Counted from the first letter of the stretch, positions 30,493 through 40,949 are shown. The stretch is 64,000 bases of DNA from an uncultured Lachnospiraceae bacterium (GCA_951801955.1 CATOOV010000001.1:1-64000); one strand, 5' to 3'. The notes: generated by a model from the letters alone, not told the origin. Translations and numbers: made by a program.

Positions 30493-31578
30493 ATGAGCAA
30501 AATTATTTTAACTGGTGACAGGCCCACCGGAAAACTCCATGTAGGGCATTATGTAGGATCCTTGAGACGGAGGGTGGAACTGCAAAATTCCGGCGGGTAT
30601 GACAAAATATTTATTATGATTGCTGATGCGCAGGCATTGACCGACAATGCGGACAATCCAGAAAAAGTGCGTCAGAATGTGGTGGAGGTTGCCTTGGATT
30701 ATATGGCATGCGGGCTGGATCCGGAAAAATCTACGTTGTTTATCCAATCCCAAATTCCACAGTTGTGTGAACTGTCCTTTTATTATATGAATTTGGTGAC
30801 TGTCTCCCGTCTGCAGCGGAATCCTACCGTAAAGGCAGAAATTCAGATGCGCAATTTTGAGGCAAGTATCCCGGTGGGATTTTTTACTTATCCCATCAGC
30901 CAGGCGGCAGATATTACGGCATTCCAGGCAACTACGGTTCCAGTAGGGGAAGATCAGATGCCCATGATCGAGCAGACAAGGGAGATTGTGCACAAATTTA
31001 ATTCTGTCTATGGGGAAACTTTGACAGAACCGCAGATTTTACTGCCAGATAACCAGGCATGCCAGCGCCTGCCGGGGATTGATGGAAAGGCAAAAATGAG
31101 CAAGTCTTTAGGGAATTGTATTTATCTGTCTGAGGAAGCGGATGAGATTAAGAAAAAAGTAATGAGTATGTTTACCGATCCCAATCATCTTAGGATTGAT
31201 GATCCTGGTTCTCTGGAAGGAAATACGGTGTTTACATACCTGGATGCCTTCTGTACAGAGGAACATTTTGAGCGGTATCTGCCAGATTATGCGAATCTGG
31301 ATGAGCTGAAAGCCCATTACCAGCGTGGCGGGCTAGGAGATGTGAAAGTGAAAAAATTCCTGAACAATGTATTGCAGGAGGAACTGGAGCCAATCCGTAA
31401 CCGCCGGAAAGAGTTGCAGAAGGATATTCCTTATATTTATGAGGTATTAAAGAAAGGCAGCGAATCTGCCGAGTGTGCGGCGGCGCAGACCCTTGAGAAA
31501 GTCCGTGATGCGATGAAGATCAATTATTTTTCGGATGAAGAATTAATCCAAGGCCAGTCAGAGAGGTTTCAAGGATAA
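30493..31578 (+). CDS. trpS: tryptophanyl-tRNA synthetase
   Basis: [34 protein letters not shown]. Confidence 0.97.
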   Translation: MSKIILTGDRPTGKLHVGHYVGSLRRRVELQNSGGYDKIFIMIADAQALTDNADNPEKVRQNVVEVALDYMACGLDPEKSTLFIQSQIPQLCELSFYYMNLVTVSRLQRNPTVKAEIQMRNFEASIPVGFFTYPISQAADITAFQATTVPVGEDQMPMIEQTREIVHKFNSVYGETLTEPQILLPDNQACQRLPGIDGKAKMSKSLGNCIYLSEEADEIKKKVMSMFTDPNHLRIDDPGSLEGNTVFTYLDAFCTEEHFERYLPDYANLDELKAHYQRGGLGDVKVKKFLNNVLQEELEPIRNRRKELQKDIPYIYEVLKKGSESAECAAAQTLEKVRDAMKINYFSDEELIQGQSERFQG

Positions 31579-31635
31579 GTGGAATCCCCAGGTGAGAAAA
31601 AATGTATCTGGGGATTTCCTATAGAATAAAAACTA

Positions 31636-31686
31636 GAATGCGCACTCGCACAAAGGGAAGATATTGCTACGCAACTGTGCTCGTGG
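31636..31686. repeat. GCGCAC dispersed repeat copy
   Basis: gaatgcgcactcgcacaaagggaagatattgctacgcaactgtgctcg. Confidence 0.5.
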
Positions 31687-31709
31687 ATTCAGGAATGAAA
31701 AGGTAGTTT

Positions 31710-32348
31710 TTAATACCCCAATTCCTCTCCAATTAAAATTACTTTGATTCGGTTGGGTACACTGCTGCGGCGTGTAATCACCGTCTGGGCGCAGATACAG
31801 TCAGGGCTTAAGCAGTCAGAACAGACTCCGGAAACCGTGCAGGGAGTGTTTTTCCCCAGGCGGATGGCGTTCATGGGGGATGCCGTATGTTTCACACGGG
31901 AAAGGGCTGCCTCTACCGTGGGCGTTACCTTGTTCATGCCTGCAAGGATAATTACATTGGCGGGACCATAGAGCAGTGCGGCAAGCCGATTGCCAGTACC
32001 GTCAATATTCACCAGTTCTCCGCTGACAGAGATCGCATTGGTGCTCATTAGATAGTAATCAGCGCTGAGCGCCTTGTGGTAAATCTCAGCCACTTCTTCT
32101 GGGGAGCCTGCTTTGCTTCGGTCCAAAAGGGTGATGCCACTGCGTTCTTGTAATAAATCCATAAGGCCGGATTCCACCAACGTCATAGAACCGCCGAAAG
32201 AAACGGTGCTGTCTGGCTGTATCAGTTCTGAGGCGAGCGCTGCGGCATCTTTCGCAGTGTGGCAGTAGTGGGCTTGCATCTGTCGCTTTTCCAGATTTTT
32301 TATTGTGGTTTTGGCAAGCTGTTCATAATAGTTTTCTGTTGGAGTCAT
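31710..32348 (-). CDS. LUD-domain (lactate utilization, DUF162) protein
   Basis: GGSMTLVESGLMDLL...AALLYGPANVIILAGMNKV. Confidence 0.85.
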   Translation of the reverse strand: MTPTENYYEQLAKTTIKNLEKRQMQAHYCHTAKDAAALASELIQPDSTVSFGGSMTLVESGLMDLLQERSGITLLDRSKAGSPEEVAEIYHKALSADYYLMSTNAISVSGELVNIDGTGNRLAALLYGPANVIILAGMNKVTPTVEAALSRVKHTASPMNAIRLGKNTPCTVSGVCSDCLSPDCICAQTVITRRSSVPNRIKVILIGEELGY

Positions 32349-32377
32349 AAAAGATCCCCCTTTCTTATACTTTGTGA

Positions 32378-32414
32378 CATGCCGAATGGCATCATTGGGT
32401 GCCCTTGGGTATGT
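32378..32414. repeat. TGCCGAATGGCAT...GGGTGCCCTTGGGTAT repeat
   Basis: Matches 50468-50501 and 50511-50546. Confidence 0.55.
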
Positions 32415-32617
32415 TTTTCGGTAATCGTGAAATTACGAAGCAATCAATACCATGATAGAACTTCGTAATTGTCAATGTTTTTTTCTAAACTTAGAGTAGC
32501 ATAAATCAGAAAAAGATTCCATAAGTTTTCAAAAGTTCAATTATTTGTTAAATTATCTATTAAAATATGGTATAATGGACAATGAGGAGCACACAGAACA
32601 TGCAAAGAGGGTGTAGG

Positions 32618-33886
32618 ATGGAGAAGATACATTTAACAGAATTGATTGATAAAAATATCCTGCGGCAGATCCAAGAGGGATTTTCAGATTATACGGGGAT
32701 GGCAGTGATGGTGGTAGATTCCGATGGGATTCCGGTAATGGAAGGAAGCAGGTTTACTAATTTTTGTGTAAATGCAGCAGAAGGTTCTAAGAGTGCGTGC
32801 AGGACATGTGAATCATGTAACTGGAAAGCGGTGTCTCCTTCTCTGTGTGATGGGAAGTCTTCCGTGTATTCTTGTCGTGCAGGGTTTTTGAATTATGCAG
32901 TACCGATTGTCATACAAGGGAATTTATTGGGAAGTTTTCTCGGCGGGCAAGTGCGCACGTTGGATATGGAGGAAGAATGTATGCGCCAGAAAGCAGCGGA
33001 GATGGGGTTTGCCCCGGAACGCTTTCTAGATACTGCAAGACAACTTCTTGTGCTCTCACAAAATGAGGTGATTCGTGGGGTTGATTTTCTGAAACGAATT
33101 GCCGGGGCACTGTCTGAAATGGCATATCACAATGACCAGAATCTGCAGGAAAGCAGAAAAATTGGACGTGCCGCACATTCCCAGACAGATTTTATTTTAA
33201 ATCTCAGCAGGAATATGAAGAAAAATATGAAGGAATGGATGAACTGTGTCCAGCAGATGGAAGACCAGGCAGACAGCCAGGCGCAGCATAAGATGAAGAA
33301 TTTACTATTGCAGGGAACAGAAGTATATTCTATGGTGGAAGATGTGATAGAATATATCAAAATGTCGGAAGGGAAGATAGAACTCAGTGAAAACAATTAT
33401 TGCATTCGCAAGTTGTTGAACCAAACGGTAGCTGGGATAAAAGGTTGTGTTCCAGATATTGGTACACGAATTGAAATTCAAATAGATGAAAATGTACCAG
33501 AAAATATGCTTGGGGATTCTGGGCGTATCGGACAGATTGTCAATAAATTGCTGATAAACAGTGTCACTCATTTCCCCCAAGGAGATATTGTAATCAAGGC
33601 GGCTTGTCAGAAAGTATCTTATGCGGCTATGCTGATACTTTCCATCGAGATTTCCAGTATGGAACTTTCAGAGCAACAGTTAAAATATATCCAGGAATAT
33701 ATGAGAAACGGCAGTTTACATACATTGGAGCGGGAAGAAGGTACAGAGTTAGGGCTTTCCCTGGTCAGCCTTTTGATTCGGCAGATGTCAGGAAAAATCG
33801 AAGTGATGTGTAAAGAAGAGGGAACCGTATTTACAATTATTTTGCCCCAGCTTGAGGTCAAGGGAGGAACGGCATATGGCATTTGA
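32618..33886 (+). CDS. PocR sensory-domain protein with degenerate histidine-kinase region
   Basis: LTELIDKNILRQIQEGFSDYTGMAVMVVDSDGIPVMEGSRFTNFC...CRTC..C (PocR); kinase-like C-terminus lacking the H-box His. Confidence 0.8.
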   Translation: MEKIHLTELIDKNILRQIQEGFSDYTGMAVMVVDSDGIPVMEGSRFTNFCVNAAEGSKSACRTCESCNWKAVSPSLCDGKSSVYSCRAGFLNYAVPIVIQGNLLGSFLGGQVRTLDMEEECMRQKAAEMGFAPERFLDTARQLLVLSQNEVIRGVDFLKRIAGALSEMAYHNDQNLQESRKIGRAAHSQTDFILNLSRNMKKNMKEWMNCVQQMEDQADSQAQHKMKNLLLQGTEVYSMVEDVIEYIKMSEGKIELSENNYCIRKLLNQTVAGIKGCVPDIGTRIEIQIDENVPENMLGDSGRIGQIVNKLLINSVTHFPQGDIVIKAACQKVSYAAMLILSIEISSMELSEQQLKYIQEYMRNGSLHTLEREEGTELGLSLVSLLIRQMSGKIEVMCKEEGTVFTIILPQLEVKGGTAYGI

Positions 33887-35546
33887 TACAAAAGAGTATG
33901 CGTTGGCGATGGAGCAATTTATCTTGAAAATGGAAAAGATCTCAGATTTCATCCACCCTGGTACCCAGGAAGCCATGGACCCTCTGTGCAAGGCGCTGAG
34001 GATTGCCCAGGTGGAAGCCGTATTTTATGAAGTTTTGGAATACGATGAATTAAAGTGGGGCGGGCGTGCCGTCTTTTATCGGGAAGGCGCTTTCGATGAG
34101 GGACGGTGTATAAAATATCGTGAACAGACCGAAGAGGGGAACCTGATTGAGTACTTTATTTATCAGGTCAAAGGGGAAGCGGACTGGGAGCCCCAAGAGC
34201 TGGAAAAAATTCAGATTTTTATAAAGCTGCTGTTTACCTTTCAGGGGCGCATCCTTATTATGCAAGTGGTGGATAATCTTACTTTCCGGGACCAGGAATT
34301 TGGCGTTTATAATTTAAACTGGTTTATGAAGAATGCAAATCTTAAAATTTCAGAAGGGGAGATTGGAAAATATGCCGCATGTTATTTTAACCTGAAGCAT
34401 TTTTCTGTAATCAACCAGCAGATTGGACGCGGACGGGGAACCATGGTAATGGGGAAATTTATTCGCAAACTGAAGGATCGGCTTGGCAGCAAAGAGATGG
34501 TCTGCCGGGTAGGCGGGGACAATTTTGTGGCATTGTTTTTTAAAAGCAATCTGAAACTGGTGATGGATTATTTAAAAGGCGTTGGCATTGTTTACGACGA
34601 AAAAGAGCAAAAAAGAGTTTGGATCACAACGTATGCCGGCTATTATATGATACCAGGCAATTGCAAAAGCGCTGCTAATATTATGGATTGCCTTGGAACT
34701 GCAATTAATATGGCAAAAAATGTCCGCAAGACGGAGTATGTTTTTTTCGATGAGGAATTGATGCAGGGAATCCGGGTAGGGAAGATGATTGAAGCTTCGC
34801 TTCCAGAGGCAATCCAGAGGGAAGAATTCCAGGTATATTACCAGCCTAAAATTTTGTTAAAAGATTATCGCTTAATTGGGGCGGAAGCCTTGTGCCGCTG
34901 GTTCCAGAATGGAAAAGTGGTGGCGCCTGGAGAATTTGTGCCTATTTTAGAACAAAGTAAGCTGATTTGTATGCTGGATTTTTATATGCTTGAGCATGTC
35001 TGCAGGGATATACGCAGGTGGCTGGATGAGGGAAAGCAAGTAGTGACTGTTTCTGTAAATTTATCCCGTATCCATATGGGGGATATGGATTTGCTGGAGA
35101 ATATACTTGCCATTGTGGACAAATACCAGGTTCCCCATGAATATATTGAAATTGAGCTGACAGAGACTGGGATAGAGGTAGATTTTGACAACCTTAAGAC
35201 CTTGGTTTCTGGGCTGCGGGGACAGGGAATCAGCACTTCTGTGGATGATTTTGGAACAGGGTATTCCTCGATCAATTTGATTCGTGAGCTGCCTTGGAGC
35301 GTATTAAAAATTGATAAGAGTTTTCTTCCCGGAAAAGGAGAAACAGACGATCACAAGCTGATTATGATTAAACATTTGATTGCACTGGCACAGGATATGG
35401 ATATAGAATGTATTGTGGAGGGTGTGGAAACCGTAGATCAAGTGAAGCTGCTGAAAGAGAATAATTGTTATCTGGCACAGGGATACTATTTTGATAAGCC
35501 GCTGCCCGTTCAGAAGTTTGAAGAAAAACTGTTGGAAATCTGTTAA
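33876..35546 (+). CDS. degenerate-GGDEF / EAL domain protein (c-di-GMP phosphodiesterase)
   Basis: RVGGDNFVALF; GAEALCRW, VDDFGTGYSSINLIRELPWSVLKIDKSF, VEGVET. Confidence 0.9.
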   Translation: MAFDTKEYALAMEQFILKMEKISDFIHPGTQEAMDPLCKALRIAQVEAVFYEVLEYDELKWGGRAVFYREGAFDEGRCIKYREQTEEGNLIEYFIYQVKGEADWEPQELEKIQIFIKLLFTFQGRILIMQVVDNLTFRDQEFGVYNLNWFMKNANLKISEGEIGKYAACYFNLKHFSVINQQIGRGRGTMVMGKFIRKLKDRLGSKEMVCRVGGDNFVALFFKSNLKLVMDYLKGVGIVYDEKEQKRVWITTYAGYYMIPGNCKSAANIMDCLGTAINMAKNVRKTEYVFFDEELMQGIRVGKMIEASLPEAIQREEFQVYYQPKILLKDYRLIGAEALCRWFQNGKVVAPGEFVPILEQSKLICMLDFYMLEHVCRDIRRWLDEGKQVVTVSVNLSRIHMGDMDLLENILAIVDKYQVPHEYIEIELTETGIEVDFDNLKTLVSGLRGQGISTSVDDFGTGYSSINLIRELPWSVLKIDKSFLPGKGETDDHKLIMIKHLIALAQDMDIECIVEGVETVDQVKLLKENNCYLAQGYYFDKPLPVQKFEEKLLEIC

Positions 35547-35650
35547 TTCCTGCGGGCATTGGCGTGAAATGCCCTGTGGATTCAAATTGGTCCTGCTGCG
35601 GTAGCAGCAGGTTCTTTTCGCATTTTAAATTTCAGAAAGGAAACAAAATT

Positions 35651-37387
35651 ATGGGACAGAAATTGAAAAAGCTTGCCTCCTACTACAGACCATACCTGCC
35701 ATTATTTCTTGCAGATATGTTTTTTGCAATTTTGGGAGCAGGAGTGACGTTGGTGATTCCTTTGATTGTGCGTTATATTACCGATCGCGTGATTACCCTG
35801 GAATCACAGGCGGCGCTTGATAAAATCACGGTTCTTGGGGTGGTTATGCTTGCCTTGGTTGCCATAGAGTGTTTTTGCAATTACTTTATTTCTAATTATG
35901 GGCATGTGATGGGCGCGAAGATTGAGTATGATATGCGTGCTGAAATTTTTGAGCATTATCAAAAGCTGTCTTTTTCTTTTTTTAACAATCAGAAAGTTGG
36001 ACAGTTGATGTCAAGGATTACCAGTGATTTATTTGACATCAGTGAGTTATTGCATCATGGTCCAGAGGATCTTGTGATTTCGTTGATAAAAATTGTCGGT
36101 TCTTTTGTGATTTTAATTAATATTGACCGAAAATTAACCTTGGTGGCATTTGCCTTTGTACCTGTTATGCTCGTATATGCCGCCTATTTTAATACCAGGA
36201 TGAAACGTGCTTTTAAGCGCAACCGGGTTAAGATTGCTGAAATTAACAGCCAAATTGAAGATAACCTCTCAGGAATCCGCGTAGTGAAATCTTTTGCTAA
36301 CGAAGATGTGGAGATGGAGAAATTTGAGCAGGGTAACCAAGGGTTTTTGGCAGCGAAGAAAAACAGTTATATTTATATGGCAGGGTACCATTCTGGATTG
36401 GGAGCCTTGACGACCATGATTACGATTGCTGTCCTTGTAGCGGGCGCCGTGCTGATTACCCACGGGCAGGTAAGCGTGACGGATTTGATTACGTTTCTTT
36501 TGTATATCAATACTTTTACGGAGCCAGTGAAAAAACTGATCAATTTTACAGAACAGTTCCAAAACGGTTATACTGGTTATGAGCGTTTTATGGAAATGAT
36601 GGCGATTGAGCCAGATATTGTAGATCGGTCGGGAGCAGTGGAGATTCCACAAATCAAAGGGGACATTTCTTTTGAGGATGTGTCCTTTCACTATGAGGAA
36701 AATACAGAGACGGTGCTGCATCATATAAATCTTGAGGTACATGCTGGCTCCTACATGGCACTGGTAGGTTCTTCCGGCGCTGGAAAGAGCACATTGTGCA
36801 GTTTAATTCCACGGTTTTACGATGTGACAGAAGGCGCTGTCAAGATTGATGGCATTGATATCCGCGATATCAAATTAAAGAGCCTTCGTAGCAAGATTGG
36901 GATTGTACAGCAGGATGTCTATCTGTTTGTGGGGACTGTGATGGACAATATCCGTTATGGCAAACCAAAGGCTTCCAGGGAGGAAGTGATAGAGGCAGCA
37001 AAAAATGCCAATGCCCATGAATTTATTATGGCATTGCCCAATGGATATGATACAGATATTGGACAGAGGGGCGTAAAGCTTTCCGGGGGACAAAAGCAGA
37101 GATTGTCCATTGCGCGGGTATTTTTGAAAAATCCGCCCATACTTATATTTGACGAGGCGACATCAGCGCTGGATAATGAAAGTGAAAAGGTGGTGCAGGA
37201 GTCTTTGGAGAAACTTGCCAAAAACCGTACTACGTTTGTGATTGCGCACAGGCTGTCCACTATACGCAATGCCCAGAAGATTTTAGTCCTTACAGATACC
37301 GGGATTGAGGAAGAAGGAAGCCACAAGGAGTTACTGGAAAAAGATGGCATTTATGCAAAGTTATATCAGATGCAGTTTGCCGGATAA
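35651..37387 (+). CDS. ABC exporter, fused permease/ATPase
   Basis: ALVGSSGAGKSTLCSLIPRFYDVTEG, LSGGQKQRLSIARVFLKNPPILIFDEATSALD. Confidence 0.95.
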   Translation: MGQKLKKLASYYRPYLPLFLADMFFAILGAGVTLVIPLIVRYITDRVITLESQAALDKITVLGVVMLALVAIECFCNYFISNYGHVMGAKIEYDMRAEIFEHYQKLSFSFFNNQKVGQLMSRITSDLFDISELLHHGPEDLVISLIKIVGSFVILINIDRKLTLVAFAFVPVMLVYAAYFNTRMKRAFKRNRVKIAEINSQIEDNLSGIRVVKSFANEDVEMEKFEQGNQGFLAAKKNSYIYMAGYHSGLGALTTMITIAVLVAGAVLITHGQVSVTDLITFLLYINTFTEPVKKLINFTEQFQNGYTGYERFMEMMAIEPDIVDRSGAVEIPQIKGDISFEDVSFHYEENTETVLHHINLEVHAGSYMALVGSSGAGKSTLCSLIPRFYDVTEGAVKIDGIDIRDIKLKSLRSKIGIVQQDVYLFVGTVMDNIRYGKPKASREEVIEAAKNANAHEFIMALPNGYDTDIGQRGVKLSGGQKQRLSIARVFLKNPPILIFDEATSALDNESEKVVQESLEKLAKNRTTFVIAHRLSTIRNAQKILVLTDTGIEEEGSHKELLEKDGIYAKLYQMQFAG

Positions 37388-37405
37388 GGAGATTATAAGA
37401 GTTTT

Positions 37406-38323
37406 ATGGATATATTATTTAAGAAGATTGAACTGGAAGACCAGAACGTAATTGAAGGTTATTTAAAGCACAAAACATATCGGAGCTGTGAATTATCATT
37501 TTCCAATATTTATCTCTGGAGCCGAAAATATAAAACAGACTTTGCAATCGTGGAGGATGCGTTGTTATTTCGGGGATATACAGAAAACGGGGAAGTCAGC
37601 ATTACATTTCCGGCAGGTGGGCAGCAGCAGGTTCATAAGGCAATGGATGCAATGCTTTTATGGTTTGAAGAACAGTCGGTTCCATTTCATATGCATCTGG
37701 TTTTAGAACAGGATTTTGAATTGTTGGAATCCTGGTATCCAGCAAAGTTTCAGATTGAATATAACAGGGATCTTGCCGATTATGTGTATGAGACAGAGAA
37801 ATTGACTACCCTTGCCGGAAAAAAACTTCATGGCAAGCGCAATCACATCAATAAATTTAAGGAAAATAATCCCGACTGGGTATACGAGCCAATTAATACG
37901 GAAAATGCAGAAGAATGTTTTCAGATGGCGTTGAAATGGCGGGAAGAAATGCAGTGTGAGATTGATGTGGAAAAACGGGATGAGATGTGTGTTACCTTAA
38001 ATTCCCTGCGGCTTTTGGAGGAGTTAAAATTAAAGGGCGGGCTTTTGCGTGCCAAGCCGCAAGGAGAGGTGATTGCTTTTACCATTGGAGAGCCGTTAAA
38101 TCCAGATACTTTTGTGGTGCATATTGAAAAGGCTTATGCCTGGATACAGGGGGCATATCCTATGATTAACCAGCAGTTTGTCACCCACACGGCACAAGGA
38201 TACCAGTTTGTGAACCGGGAAGAAGATACGGGTTCCGAGGGGCTTCGTAAAGCAAAGCTGTCTTACCGTCCCGCATTTCTGGTGCAAAAAGGCGTGGTAA
38301 CTCTGCGAAAAGCAGATATTTAG
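37406..38323 (+). CDS. DUF2156 (phosphatidylglycerol lysyltransferase-like) protein
   Basis: ELSFSNIYLWSRKYKTDFAI, LHGKRNHINKFKENNPDWVYEPI. Confidence 0.85.
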   Translation: MDILFKKIELEDQNVIEGYLKHKTYRSCELSFSNIYLWSRKYKTDFAIVEDALLFRGYTENGEVSITFPAGGQQQVHKAMDAMLLWFEEQSVPFHMHLVLEQDFELLESWYPAKFQIEYNRDLADYVYETEKLTTLAGKKLHGKRNHINKFKENNPDWVYEPINTENAEECFQMALKWREEMQCEIDVEKRDEMCVTLNSLRLLEELKLKGGLLRAKPQGEVIAFTIGEPLNPDTFVVHIEKAYAWIQGAYPMINQQFVTHTAQGYQFVNREEDTGSEGLRKAKLSYRPAFLVQKGVVTLRKADI

Positions 38324-38368
38324 AAAGAAAAGATTAGAAATAGAATCAAAAATCAGGAGGAAAGCGAC

Positions 38369-39502
38369 ATGACAAAGATTGATATTATTTCAGGTTTTTT
38401 AGGTGCAGGAAAGACAACCTTTATTAAAAAAATGTTGGAAGATGTCTTTCAGGGAGAAAAGATTGTGCTGATTGAAAATGAATTTGGAGAGATTGGCATT
38501 GATGGAGGTTTTTTAAAAGATTCTGGGATTGAGATTAGTGAATTAAACTCTGGCTGTATCTGTTGTTCCCTGGTGGGAGATTTTGGAAAAAACCTTAGGG
38601 AGGTGATGGAACGTTTCCATCCTGACCGCATTTTGATTGAGCCGTCCGGCGTAGGAAAATTGTCTGATGTTATGAAATCTGTGCAGGAAGTAGAAAAAGA
38701 AAATCAAGTAAAATTGAATGGACGGATTACCGTGGTTAATGCGGCAAAGGCAATGAAACAGATGAAAGCATTTGGTGAATTTTTTAATAACCAGATTGAA
38801 TATGCAACAGTGGTAGTATTGAGCCGCACCCAGAATGTGAAGCCAGAACAGACAGAAACAGTGGCAAAGGCGATTCAGGAGAAGAATCCCAAAGCAGCAA
38901 TTATCACAACTGCGTGGGAAAAGATTGATGGAAAGCAAATTTATAAGGTAATTGGGCAGCAAAAATCCTTGGAAGAACAACTTTTAGAAGAGCACAAACA
39001 TCATCACGAGCACGGGCATGAATGCCATGAGCACCAACATGACCATGAGCATGAGTGCCATGAGCACCATCACGAGCACGGGCATGAATGCCATGAGCAC
39101 CAACATGACCATGAGCATGAGTGCCATGAGCACCATCACGAGCATGGGCATGAGTGTCATGAGCACCATCACGACCACGGAGAGGACTGTACTTGCGGAT
39201 GCCATGAGCACCATCACCATCATGCAGATGAAGTATTTACTAGCTGGGGAAAAGAGACCCCCCATGTATTTACAAGGGAAACCATTGAACATGCCATGAA
39301 GGTATTCTGTGACACGGAGGATTATGGAACTATCCTGCGTGCCAAAGGTATGGTGCCCTGTGAGGACAGTACCTGGATTTATTTTGATATGGTGGATGGG
39401 GAATATGAACTCCGAAACGGGGAAGCTGACTATACTGGAAGGCTTTGTGTGATTGGTACAGAGTTGAAAGAAGAAAAATTAGCGGAACTTTTTGGAATCT
39501 AG
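38369..39502 (+). CDS. CobW/P47K-family GTP-binding metallochaperone with His-rich repeat
   Basis: DIISGFLGAGKTTFIKKML, ELNSGCICCSLVGDF, (HEHGHECHEHQHDHEHECHEHH)n. Confidence 0.93.
   Translation: MTKIDIISGFLGAGKTTFIKKMLEDVFQGEKIVLIENEFGEIGIDGGFLKDSGIEISELNSGCICCSLVGDFGKNLREVMERFHPDRILIEPSGVGKLSDVMKSVQEVEKENQVKLNGRITVVNAAKAMKQMKAFGEFFNNQIEYATVVVLSRTQNVKPEQTETVAKAIQEKNPKAAIITTAWEKIDGKQIYKVIGQQKSLEEQLLEEHKHHHEHGHECHEHQHDHEHECHEHHHEHGHECHEHQHDHEHECHEHHHEHGHECHEHHHDHGEDCTCGCHEHHHHHADEVFTSWGKETPHVFTRETIEHAMKVFCDTEDYGTILRAKGMVPCEDSTWIYFDMVDGEYELRNGEADYTGRLCVIGTELKEEKLAELFGI
39005..39200 (+). repeat. 66-bp coding tandem repeat (22-aa His/Cys/Glu-rich), ~3 copies
   Basis: cacgagcaygggcatga repeats at 39005, 39071 and 39137. 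Confidence 0.9.
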
Positions 39503-39651
39503 TTCTACCTACCAGGGAAATATGGAACCCCACTTGGAAATATTTTCAGCCCATCATATAGGAATTGTTCTATCCATTAGGGTCAATAATGTTCTAAGGC
39601 TGGGGATCATCAAAGAGTGTAAGAAGAATTGAGAAGAAAGGGTGTGAAAGA

Positions 39652-40593
39652 ATGGAGATTCCAGTATATCTTTTTTCCGGGTTTATGGACAGTGGGAAAA
39701 GTTCTCTCATCAGAGAAACCCTGATTGATGGGGAGTTTGGCGAGGGGGGGGAGACACTGCTGATTCTCTGTGAGGATGGAGAGGTAGAATTTGAGGAAGC
39801 TCAATTGGCGAAAGTCCATACCAGTTTGGTTATGATTGAGGAGGAAACAGCATTTACCTCGGCGAAGTTAAAGGAATTACAGCTTGCGTACCAGCCAGAT
39901 CAGGTATTTATCGAATACAATGGAACTTGGCAGATGTCTACCTTCTTGGAAATAGATCTGCCAAAGGACTGGGTGCTGGTGCAGTCCCTTGCCACAGTGG
40001 ATGCAACTACTTTTGAAATGTATCTCAACAATATGCGTGCCATGATTATGGAACAGTTATTTGCAGCAGATGTGGTGATTTTCAACCGTTGTGACGACGA
40101 TACCCCAAAGGGCAAATTCCGCCGTGCGATTAAAGTACTTAATCGGAAAGCACAGATCGCCTATGAACGTGCAGATGGTACAATAGATGAAAATGACATG
40201 GAAGAACTGCCCTATGATCTGGGTCAGGAAGTTGTAGAGATTACAGATATGGATTATGGGATCTGGTACATGGATGCTATGGATGACCCGAAAAAGTATG
40301 AAGGCAAGAAAGTCCGCTTTCTTGCGTTGGTCTATCGCCCGCAAAAGTTAAAAAAGGGAGTATTTGTGCCAGGGCGTTTTGCCATGACTTGCTGTGAAGA
40401 TGATATTACCTTTGTAGGATTTAAATGTAAGTGCGACAGGGCATCAGAGATTGCCCACAAGTCCTGGATTACCATTACAGCAGAGATACATTATGAGTTT
40501 GCCCTGGAATACAAGGGAAAGGGTCCCGTCTTGTATGCCCTGAACATCCAGCCGGCAGAGAAACCAGAAGACGAACTGATTTATTTTAGCTGA
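39652..40593 (+). CDS. second CobW/P47K-like GTPase
   Basis: IPVYLFSGFMDSGKSSLIRETL; C-terminal CobW_C-like region. Confidence 0.8.
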   Translation: MEIPVYLFSGFMDSGKSSLIRETLIDGEFGEGGETLLILCEDGEVEFEEAQLAKVHTSLVMIEEETAFTSAKLKELQLAYQPDQVFIEYNGTWQMSTFLEIDLPKDWVLVQSLATVDATTFEMYLNNMRAMIMEQLFAADVVIFNRCDDDTPKGKFRRAIKVLNRKAQIAYERADGTIDENDMEELPYDLGQEVVEITDMDYGIWYMDAMDDPKKYEGKKVRFLALVYRPQKLKKGVFVPGRFAMTCCEDDITFVGFKCKCDRASEIAHKSWITITAEIHYEFALEYKGKGPVLYALNIQPAEKPEDELIYFS

Positions 40594-40643
40594 TAAGATT
40601 CGCAGCAAGAAGGCTGGTACAAAAGATTTCGAGGATTATGAAG

Positions 40644-40684
40644 CAGGAAGCCCATTGGCTTTAGACAATGGGTAATTCACTACA
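40644..40684 (+). repeat. relic of IS200/IS605-type right-end hairpin
   Basis: gaagcccattggctttagacaatgggtaattcac. Confidence 0.45.
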
Positions 40685-40949
40685 AGTACTCCAATGATAC
40701 GATTTCAAAATCATTGAAACAATGAAATATATGTAGATAAGAGTTTGATGGTCGAGCAGGTTTCTTAGAATATCCGAATTATGATAGAATTAGCGCAATG
40801 TTGGCTGAGGAGAGATTGCAGGTTTTATGGAACGTAATATGGTTGAGGTGGGAAAAATATTGAAAAACTCGTGTCTCATAGATGCAAAATTATAGAAAAA
40901 GAAAGGGAAAGGCGTGGACCTAACAGGCTCGTCACGTCAAGGTGAAAGC

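Noticed and set aside
39005-39200. Regularly spaced repeats as a CRISPR array
   Set aside because: Units are contiguous, coding and in frame with no unique spacers; no cas genes in the window
38984-39299. ORFs on the opposite strand and alternative frame across the His-rich repeat
   Set aside because: Low-complexity by-products of the 66-bp repeat in the CobW-like gene; no independent start signals or family motifs
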